Shown: positions 55,701 to 64,000 of the stretch, piece after piece
Position numbering within the stretch: the stretch's first letter is position 1
Layout: every line of letters begins with the position of its first letter
From: Bicyclus anynana
Taxonomy: Eukaryota; Arthropoda; Insecta; Lepidoptera; Nymphalidae
DNA length: 64,000 nt
Reading direction: 5' to 3'
Assembly (NCBI RefSeq): GCF_947172395.1
Contig: NC_069083.1
Location: forward strand, 7,596,501 to 7,660,500
Made by a program: the position numbers and the translations under genes
The notes under the pieces: generated by a model
The model's database searches: none
The model's input: the letters and a program-made list of their open reading frames with translations, nothing else
Told to the model about the DNA's origin: nothing

Positions 55701-56805
55701 TATCATTTATGATAAAGCAGTAGGTACGTATGATAAGTATAAGATTGAGGAATAAATCACAGTACACTACTTTATTGTAGACATTACGTAGCTACTTATC
55801 TATACTTAAAAAAAATTGTAACAGGTCCAATACTGTACATCGAAGATTTTGAAAAAAGTTGTTGGCACTATATGTATAATAAATAGACATATAATCGATA
55901 TTGAAGCCGCAAATTTTTTTTTCTGTCTGTCCGGCAGAAAAAGAATGAATTAAAATGAAACTTTTGATGGAACGGCATGATTTTAAGTTCATACTGTGAA
56001 AAATATCATAGGATTCCTTTTGTCCTACATTTTCAAGTTTACATATTTTTTTTATAAAATGTTATAAATTATTTTATGTGACTAACAGAAAAATAGTAAA
56101 ATTATAGTGATTCAAGAACTTTCAAAATTTTTCCCCTCGAAGGGTTGAAATTTTGTTTTTTATTTAATTCGTTCATGTTTTCTACACAAATATTTTAAAG
56201 CCGAAGAGTTTGTTTGTTTCGTTAAATATTAATTTAAGGAACTACTCGTTCGTGTTAATATAAGAGTATATCTACTTAAGTACTTAGCTATGGATAATTT
56301 TATGAAAATAATTTGTTTCAGGTACATATACAAGCCTGGTTACAGTATGCTTAGTCAGTGTTGCAACTTGCCCAATATCACTTACAAGTTGATAGCATCA
56401 CTGGCAACATTTGTATTTATATTTGTCTGGCATGGCACTGTCTGGCATATTTTCGTTTGGTCGCTACTGAATTACATGGGTATCACTATAGAACACATGG
56501 CCAAGTATATTTCAAGGACAGAAAGTTACACACAATTTAGGAATAATATATTAAGATCTAAAGCAGTAGAGGCTCGTTTTATGGGAATACTGTGTACTCC
56601 ATTGTTGGGCATGTCGGCGATTTCAAATTCCTATTTATTTGCTGGCAATGATATTGGCAATTTCTTTTTTGTATGTGTGTCACACGCGTCTTTGCTCAGC
56701 ACTATTTTATTAGGTGGATTTTTATATTGCTTTTGTCGTGTTTCTATGGCTTTAGAGAGCGTACCATCAAGAGGTGTTTCGAAAAAGGTTGAAGGTAAAG
56801 AGTGA
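52730..56805 (+). CDS. rasp: Hhat-B: second Hedgehog acyltransferase paralogue
   Basis: Four exons: 52730-52814, 53170-53924, 54409-54626 and 56322-56805 (513 aa). Exons 2, 3 and 4 have exactly the same lengths as in Hhat-A (755, 218 and 484 nt) with identical phases. Exon 1 is nine bases shorter. The product is a multi-pass MBOAT acyltransferase with the same landmarks: WGFIGRHKDVSD, YLPLLFTGPI, D344 in WRYFDVGLYRFL and H390 in FVWHGTVWH. There is no frameshift or stop, so both copies look functional. From LEFHMKY/LKFHMKY to the end of exon 3 the two proteins are identical, while exon 4 differs at many positions. The third intron carries two family-B SINEs and other repeats absent from copy A. 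It is head to head with MCM8 and upstream of the dynein gene. Confidence 0.92.
53952..54055. mobile_element. Terminal fragment of the 10802-11232 TIR element family
   Basis: CTTATAATAAAAGGACGCAC then AATCATGTAGAAAATTTCAC matches the inverted right end of the element in the NT5DC gene. It ends at CTGTCAAA-like sequence. It lies immediately downstream of Hhat-B exon 2. Confidence 0.6.
54700..55144 (+). repeat. Two family-B SINE copies in tandem orientation
   Basis: About 54700-54865 (diverged) and 54957-55144 (better preserved) both carry AAGACGTACCGCCAAGCGAT then TTAGCGTTC. The second ends in ACTTGTAAAGAATAAAAAAA. They lie in Hhat-B intron 3. Neither keeps the tRNA-like head. Confidence 0.7.
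55238..55430 (+). repeat. ACTAATATTATAAA-head repeat
   Basis: TACTAATATTATAAAGAGGA at the left and GATGAAACCCCAGGGCGTCT then GTTAGT at the right mark a diverged copy of the short repeat family, in Hhat-B intron 3. Confidence 0.6.
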
Positions 56806-57291
56806 ACTAAGACTCTAACTATAAGACTTTAGAAATAATTCAGAAACATTTTCTAAGAAAGATGAATATTGTTAGTTATACTTGTACTAGCGGACGCCCG
56901 CTACTTCGTAATAAAACCTTCCTCTTGTTGAATCTCTATAACGCTCGCCACGCAGCGCTAACGGCTTGACGTTCGATTAAACTGAACGTGCGTTGTCGCG
57001 ATGATGATGTCATGCACATCGCGACCAACACGCTGCAAGCATATTGTAAGCTTACTTGATTGTCAGTGGTTGACTTGAATGATGCTATTTTATTACGTTA
57101 TATAATTTAAAAAATCTATTTCTAAGCTTATAGGTGGCACGAAACGACTTTATTCTATATCTACTACTAAACTATGAGTAGGTATGTTAAGATAAAATTA
57201 TCGTCATTATTCATTACTATATTTTTATTAATAACAGTGACATTTTGTGTGTAATTTAAAACAAATGTGATAATCAAGTGAGAATATTATT

Positions 57292-57297
57292 AATAAA
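57292..57297 (+). terminator. Candidate polyadenylation signal of Hhat-B
   Basis: AATAAA follows the AATGTGATAATCAAGTGAGA segment shared with the Hhat-A 3' end, about 490 bp after the stop. Confidence 0.55.
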
Positions 57298-57520
57298 AAA
57301 CATTTACATTGTCAGATTGTTTTTTTTTTTCTAGTTTAAAACCAACTTACCCCTACTCTACCACTATCCTAGAGCTTTCATACCGCCATTCTACCCCCGT
57401 ACGATATTTCTTTCCTACCCCTACTCTAGCCTTAATGTACACCTACCCTACTCTACCTTACATCTACCTAACCCCTACTCTACATTTACTACTTTACTTA
57501 TTTAAGTACTTTACTTTACT

Positions 57521-57565
57521 TTATTTATTTAGGTGTAGATCAGGTACCTACACCTAAATAAATAA
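57521..57565. repeat. 17-bp perfect inverted repeat
   Basis: TTATTTATTTAGGTGTA (57521-57537) pairs with 57549-57565 across 11 nt. It lies downstream of Hhat-B. Confidence 0.7.
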
Positions 57566-58418
57566 ATCTAGAGAAAGAAGACTTACTTCTAGAAGACATT
57601 TGAAGTTTAAAATAAAGGAACTTGATTTTGTACAGTTCTTAAACTACAGTATGAAATTAATGAAATTTGGTTAGATATATTTGAAATTTTTGTTATTATA
57701 AAGAGTGCATATCTTTTGTTATGTACTCTTATAGCAGTGCATAGCTTTTGTAATACACTCTTATACATAACATAAATAAAGATCATTTTTTATCTCAGAA
57801 AATTTAGGTTTCTTGGTTTATTCATAAGGAAAATTCAGGAGGTCGGCAATCGCTATATAATGTATCATCTATGGGCAATCGCCTGAATGGCTTCGGTCGT
57901 ACCTTGCTTCTCGATATTATGAGAGGCAATGCCTGCAAACTGTAGCAAAACGACAACTGACAAATAACAATGGTTTTTTTTTTATTTTCGTCAGGTTTGA
58001 ATTCTAGTTTAATCTAATTATTATAAAGCCACCTCTATAATACAAGTGGACACACCCAACTCACAAAGTTGGGTCCTTTGACACCTATATATTATGTATC
58101 TAAGGTTGGGTCCCAATCTTAGATACATAGATAATAGGTCCCAATTTATTAGTAGATACCTACTTTATCTATGGTCTCTGTATCTTTCACCAAAGTTGTA
58201 GCATCTACGTCTACTCTATGCTCTGTGGTCTGATATTGGCGCTGATTGGATGAGCTCAATGAGTCAAAATTATTTGAATTTGAAATCAGAAACATCGAAG
58301 TTTCCATTTATTTACGTTCTGACTTTGACATAATAAATTTCATATTTGGCTTGAGAGGACATTTGCCGTAATAAATATTTTGTAATTTCGTGTTTTCTTA
58401 TAAACACGTGTTAAAATA

Positions 58419-61400
58419 ATGGCAGACGAAGGTGATAAAGATGAACGCCCTGCTGAAGGTCAATCTCAGCCGGCTGAATCAGCTGCTTCGCATAAAGAAG
58501 ATGAACACACCGAAGACGTTGCACACACTGCGGAAAATATAAGTAGAACGTCCAGAAAGCATTCTGTATATCCAGCTAAGGAAGGAACTTCCACACAAAT
58601 AATCGACATAGACAGGACTGCATTGGAAGCCATACTGGATGTCAGTTCCCGTATACAGGAAATTCAGAAAAAGAGCAAAGTGTCTATGAGCACTTTGGCT
58701 TTAGCTCATGAGTCTTACAAAGATAAACAAGTAAATAAAGCTCTTAACTAATTTATGTGTTTGATTTGTAGTTTTGTTCTTCATTCTTATAACGAATACA
58801 TTATCTTTCAGGCTAAAGCAAAGGAGGCTCGTAATAATAGAGTAGGAGGATTAAAGTCACAAAGTAGATTTTTATTGGAAAATGGTGCCTCGGCACTAAA
58901 TAAACCGATTGAATATGTACTGGTTAGTATTAATTTGGTATAGTGCTTATTTGCTTCACCCGTATAGATTAAGAGTGCGAATAAAAGATAGCCTATGTAA
59001 TGGCTTGCACAAAGCTTATAACTAGGGTAGGTAGTTTATATAGGTACCTAAAAATTCAAAACTTAGATAGGATTTATGAGCGCAGTACGACTTATAGCTG
59101 TTAGAAGTAGAATTCGAATTGACTAATAACACTGTTTGTACGACCAACGCTCTAGTTAGTCCCTCCCTTCGTCCAGTTTTTTTTTTAGAATATTTGCCTT
59201 ATCTTTTAAATATAACCAACTAGCAAACCCGGTCTTGCTTCGCTTTGACTTATGTGCGCTTCTTTCTTATCCCTACCTTTCCCTACAATACCCCTACCCT
59301 ACCATACCTTTAAAACATATTCCTGTTCTTCTCCAATTTATATTCTTGCTGTATTTCACTGGTTTGTTAGTAAGAGCGTATGTCGCATATAAGTACAAAA
59401 TAGATATTTTTTTAAACATACATCGACATTTTTTTTTTCTTTTTTTTATTCTTTACAAGTTAGCCCTTGACTACAATCTCACCTGATGGTAAGTGACGAT
59501 GCAGTCTAAGATGGAAGCGGGCTAACATGTTAGGAGGAGGATGAAAATCCACACCCCTTTCGGTTTCTACACGGCATCGTACCGGAACGCTAAATCGCTT
59601 GGCGGTACGTTAGTTCTATTTAATATTGATTGTATATGAAACACGGCAAAAACTCACGTGGTATTAGGTCGGAGTATGCCGAAACTTCCGTTTGGATCGT
59701 GCCGCGATGCAAGAACCAGCTCATGACTAAGGGCCCCGTATGGGTTCGAAACTAGTCGGGCATCCTCCGACCTAATATCACGTGAGTTTTAGCCGTGTTT
59801 CATAATCAATCAATATGAATAACACTCACGATAGTTTAAATTCTAAAATAGTTCTTTTTAAGATGACCAGCTTTTTCGGAAAATAATTAATTAAGTACCT
59901 ATTTAATTTTTAGGAAGGTGTTTATGATGCTGATATTCATATAGACATTTTGGATAGCTCTTTAGCTGAAGGCGCTAGAAACTGCTTTGTACTCTGTGAT
60001 GCTTCGCTGCCACCGTTGAAAATGGGTAAAGTCATAATAAAATTCAGAGCATTCTTGATTAGTTTGAACTTTTTGAGAACTATAGCCCTCATTCGTACTA
60101 GAGTATTCTCAATGGACGTTAGAAAAGCGTTCCAATTTAGTATAGTTAAGCGAAGGTCTATTACCAACGCTCAAAATTGAAAATGCAAATGCAACACTGC
60201 TCGAAAAAAAGCATCCTGTTTTAAAAACGCTGTCGTGTGAACATATATTTGAGAATGCATTTGTTGTATTTGAACGCTTTTAACGTCCGTTAAAAAAGCT
60301 CTTGTGCGAATGAGGGCTTACTTTCAAACATTTCAACTTAACCTACGTTTTCCTGAAATTACATTTTTTTCTAAAATTTTTGTTGAAAAAAGTTTGTAAT
60401 ACTGTCTTGTAGACTTTTGAGGTATCGGATGCTAATAAAATATAACTCAAACTTTTAAATATGTAAGAGAAAGCGCTTTTTAAATGAAAATCTTGTCTCA
60501 AAATCAAATTTTCACTTTGGTAGATTAACATTATTTCCGGTTTGTTTATAACAGAGTCTGGTAGATTCATTCCTAACCAGAAAGGGAAGATGGACAGGAC
60601 ATATATATCTGATGCAACCACTATAGGAACTGAAGGGATGTGCGTGGCATTTTACAGGATCAAAAACAAAGCTGTTGATATGAAATCTGTTGCCGATGTA
60701 AGAATATATGACTATATTTCTATAAAAGTAGTGATTTCTACATACGTACATTTTACAAATCTATATAAAATAGTCAAAAAATATGAACTTACGTTAGATA
60801 ACTACAGATATTCTGCTACCTTTTCACTTATCTGTACTTACAAACGCCCAAAATCTCAATATGTTTTACCTTTTGACTTGCAATTCAAATACATCTTTAC
60901 TCCTTGTTGCATTCGCTAAACCTATTCAGATGGTGAATGAAAATTACTAAATACTTTACTTTTGCATTACGTGCTCTTGCATTTCCATTTCATAAAGCAG
61001 TTTAAGAAAGAACATTAATATAATAAGGAGTGACTCAAGATTCCTGGCATTTGCATTAACAAAAGTTGTGAATATTCTAGAAGCTCAATGTATCCTCTCT
61101 TCTAGGACTATTTTTACGTGGTGTTTGACGTTAATCAAGAGACAGAGAATATTGTGTCCGGTATATTCAAAACGCTACAACGTGTATATGTCCCAGCAGT
61201 AAAAGCGTGCCAGGCCTGGGGAGACCTAAATCCGCCTAATCCCAAAAGCGCTGATATTATCAAAACCTATATATCGAGAATTATGCTGTTTATAGATTAT
61301 CTTGCCAGTAAGTCCCTGTTGTAGATTGATAATTATGATAAAAATAATTATAATTGGTAACCCTAATTATATTGCATATTATGTCAATGTGTATTTTTAG

Positions 61401-63837
61401 AGAACAGACACTTTCACTCTTGCCAAAGTTTCCGTTTCGACAACACGTACTTTTATAAATGATTTCGGGGGCGCCCGAATTGATACACTCAAGCCAAAGC
61501 ACCCTTGCAGAATGGCCCGCTAAGTCAAGGTTAGTCTCTGAGGAGACGCCCTGAGAGGGTCCTTTCGCACATATCTTCTGGTGCTTCTGCCTTCGGCAGA
61601 ATCAACAAAATTCAGGCGAAGCTTCTGCGGTCGCCTAAACCCCCCGGTGACTTGACCCGGGCCGCTGAGGTCTTATTAAGGAGCCTACGGCACTTACTCA
61701 AACAATTAAAAAAAAAACAAGTATTATAATTTATATTATGTAGCCATATTTTTTTATCTCTCAAAGATATATCGAATTTATAATATACGTTAATTTTGTC
61801 CTAAAGATTACTATGTTTTCAGAAACTAAAGTTGATTTGGATTGTTGCACAAAATTTAAAATAAATCTAATCTTGTACGAAGAGGAATTGTCTGATCAGG
61901 ATAAAATGAAAGCAGCTATCACCAAAACTCATGTTTTAGAAGAGATTTGCTCGTTTGTTAAACAATGGGTTAAACAAATCACGATGGTTAGTTCATGTAA
62001 ATTTTACCTATTAACGTACTTCTACATACTTCTGTATACGTAAAGCTATTAAACTACGAAAATGTCTACTGGAAACATGTTTTGGTCCATTATCTTGATA
62101 AGTGTAAAAATATTCACCGTTTGATATATGGCCGATGCATTTATATGTATATTCGTATTCTTCAAATACGAGTACGTAATGTAAGTTCACCTTACATGGT
62201 TCCTGAGCTCAGGAACAAAATATTTATTCATAACCGTACTACTCTAACATTGTGTGCGGCAATTGTCATGTGATATGATCCGTGTTCGATCCTTCCTTCC
62301 ACTCCTTCCACTTCTTCCACCAACCTTCGTTGTGTTCGAAAAATAGGCCCTCTGAAAATTGTCCGTCAAGTCTACCACTTAATTTCATATATCTTTCTTT
62401 ATCTATTCTGTAATGGTGACGTTATATTCAAATAACAGTTAAGAGTTCTTTATAATTATTAGGTGTTAGTCCAAAGCCAACAGCTACGTCGGGAGCCATC
62501 GAACATCGGTCCCCTTGCTGAGTTGGATCACTGGCGACGACAACTAACTTCTTTCACGTCTATCATTGAACATATTAAAAGTGAACCCTGCCAGATGTAT
62601 ATATACACGCTTATCCGAGCCAAGTCTAAACTAATCAAAGTAAGTCGTAAACTATTTTATTTTTTAAAAGTTTTTTTCTACTTGACCGGCGGACCAATCA
62701 GCTGCCTGATGGCAAGTGGAAAACTATTGCCTATAAATAGATCAATACTTCACAGAACATGCAAGGACCACTGTCTACAACATGCCTCTTTGTGGTCATC
62801 AACCTGAGGCGTAGATTTAAGCCTTATGCGCCTGTATTCAATGATCTTCAGAGTACCTAGAAAACAGCAATACTCTTCGGTAGCAGAAATAAATGACACC
62901 CATAAATTTCTACTGCTTACGTACTTAAACTATATTAAATTCAATAAATAATTGTTTTCAATTGGCAGAAATGGAGATTGATAGACAATCAAGTTACTGA
63001 TTACTTCAATGAAGCATTTGATAATGTCAAATATTTATACGCCTTGGAGAAATATTGTGAACCTCTTTATAGGTACCTAATTTGACCATTATATTACTTG
63101 TAACCTACCTAGGTCTTCTGTGGTAGTTATTGGTTGTAATTATTTTACTATTTTTTGCCAGGTGTGATCCACTTACAATGCAACAGTTTATTCCTGGTTT
63201 ACTTTACACGGTGCGGATGATCTTTGCGACGTCGCGCTACTATAATACAACTAAACAGATCTCCACACTGCTCGTTAAGGTCACAAACCAAATCCTCAAT
63301 ATGTGTATGGACTACATGACTAATGGTGGCAAGAAGACAATTTGGAATCAGGACAAGCTTAATTTTAACAAGAAAGCTAAGGTTTTTGATTGTATATAGT
63401 AGGGATAAGACTGTATGAAATGTACCTACAGTTTGGCTGTAGAGTTTAACTGAAAGAAATTTAAGAAATAATTAAAAATCTACACCGAACCGTAGAAGAC
63501 TAACGGCCGTTAAGAAATTTTATCTTTCTGTTCTTATCTGCTTTTCAATAACCTACTGACAGATAGTTTGGCTATGTAAAGATAGTTTGGCTGTTACTGA
63601 TAATCGAGGATAGCAATCTATCCGTAATCTTGGGTAGGTTATTGAATACGGCCGTAAATCCATTGAAATATAAGCATGTTTTACTTTCAGTTATGCTTAA
63701 ACTTGTACAGCTTTTATCGGGAATGTTATAACGAAACACAGTTAGAAATGATGGAAGCAGCCGACGAGCGTCCATTTGATTGCTCTGAAATGTATATTTT
63801 TGGAAAATTTGAAACCTTCCGAAAACGGTTGTTAAAG
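58419..63837 (+). CDS. Axonemal dynein heavy chain, DNAH5/DNAH8 type, N-terminal part (continues beyond window)
   Basis: Ten exons: 58419-58730, 58812-58922, 59914-60025, 60555-60697, 61106-61307, 61823-61986, 62463-62639, 62969-63072, 63162-63381 and 63691-63837. They give the first 564 aa with all phases closing. The last donor (AAG|GTAAAT) is intact, so the gene runs on past 64000; complete chains have more than 4000 residues. It is the outer-arm dynein heavy chain, the motor of cilia and sperm flagella. Seen here are an acidic, low-complexity N-terminus, then the tail region (DHC_N1): [56 protein letters not shown] and [16 protein letters not shown]. These match the DNAH5/DNAH8 tail as I know it, better than inner-arm chains. 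The motor domain is outside the window. In moths such genes are expected mainly in testis; that is inference. Confidence 0.88.
59430..59612 (-). repeat. SINE family B copy in dynein intron 2
   Basis: TTTTTTTATTCTTTACAAGT to CTAAATCGCTTGGCGGTACG; the tRNA-like head is missing. Confidence 0.7.
59635..59804. mobile_element. 170-bp TIR element (MITE)
   Basis: TATGAAACACGGCAAAAACT then CACGTG at the left is mirrored at the right by CACGTGAGTTTTAGCCGTGT then TTCATA. The pairing continues through ATTAGGTCGGA/TCCGACCTAAT, about 35-bp arms with few mismatches. It sits beside the family-B SINE in dynein intron 2. Confidence 0.8.
61380..61700. repeat. GC-rich interspersed repeat in dynein intron 5
   Basis: A GC-rich block (GGGGGCGCCCGAATTGATAC, GGCCCGCTAAGTCAAGG, CGGTGACTTGACCCGGGCCG) in an AT-rich intron ends near an A-run at 61707. 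It looks like a retroelement 3' fragment. I do not recognise the family, and no protein motif is visible. Confidence 0.4.
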
Positions 63838-64000
63838 GTAAATAATTGTCATTAATAAACGGGTTGATTAAAGGAAGTGCGAAATTGCTTCTATATAGTC
63901 CATATAGAAAATAGGAACATGCACATATTCAGAGATTTTGAGGTGCACATTTTGAATGTACATTTTGCGCAATTCGAATTTTTGCCGCGGCGCTATTTTG

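Larger units (their letters stand above)
56806..58418. other. Hhat-B 3' UTR and dynein gene upstream region
   Basis: The Hhat-B 3' region ends near 57300. A CCCTACTCTAC-rich tract (57345-57490), a 17-bp inverted repeat (57521-57565) and a short inverted repeat around 58075-58135 follow. The last 200 bp, with a GATTGGAT (CCAAT-box-like) at 58241-58249, should hold the dynein promoter. No extra gene. Confidence 0.55.

Overview
The window is nuclear DNA from an insect, almost certainly a moth or butterfly. It is AT-rich, with many small exons bounded by GT/AG introns, and it carries abundant short interspersed repeats of lepidopteran type, such as the tails ending in GTCCGCTAGT and tRNA-headed SINEs. 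Seven protein-coding genes can be assembled exon by exon with every splice phase closing. Nothing in it looks prokaryotic. Gene identities come from recalled family motifs and alignment by eye, not from a database search.

Left part (1-26 kb): two EndoU-family (XendoU, poly(U)-specific endoribonuclease-like) secreted-protein genes flank a HAD-type 5'-nucleotidase gene. EndoU-1 (+, 862-5424, 349 aa) appears to lack two of the three catalytic residues. The NT5DC2/NT5DC3-like gene (-, 9946-20192, 9 exons, 511 aa) looks complete. EndoU-2 (-, 21610-25891, 7 exons, 545 aa) keeps the catalytic residues and has a long Pro/Ser/Thr-rich N-terminal region with four spaced repeats. The two EndoU genes share intron positions and three identical internal exon lengths (112, 85 and 89 nt), so they are ancient paralogues.

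Middle part (26-57 kb): after 4 kb of transposon remains come two complete copies of a Hedgehog acyltransferase (HHAT/Rasp, MBOAT family) gene, A at 30159-32944 and B at 52730-56805, both on +. Between them on - lies a complete MCM8 helicase gene (33645-51653, 15 exons, 787 aa if each exon is used once). Hhat-A and MCM8 converge at their 3' ends. MCM8 and Hhat-B are head to head.

The most unusual structure is inside MCM8, which carries two independent tandem arrays of its own coding sequence. One is ten copies of a 190-bp unit made of the 3' part of exon 13 plus its splice donor; that length is not a multiple of three, and read-through hits a stop. The other is three copies (plus a partial fourth) of a unit of about 168 bp carrying exon 10, the sensor-1 region. 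This one is open in frame throughout, and all three donors join the next exon in the same phase, so the protein could carry one, two or three copies.

Right end (58419 to the edge): the first ten coding exons of an axonemal outer-arm dynein heavy chain of DNAH5/DNAH8 type on +, running out of the window.

Introns and intergenic spaces hold SINEs, LINE tails, a decayed Harbinger element with terminal inverted repeats, a pogo-like remnant, MITE-type palindromes and microsatellites.
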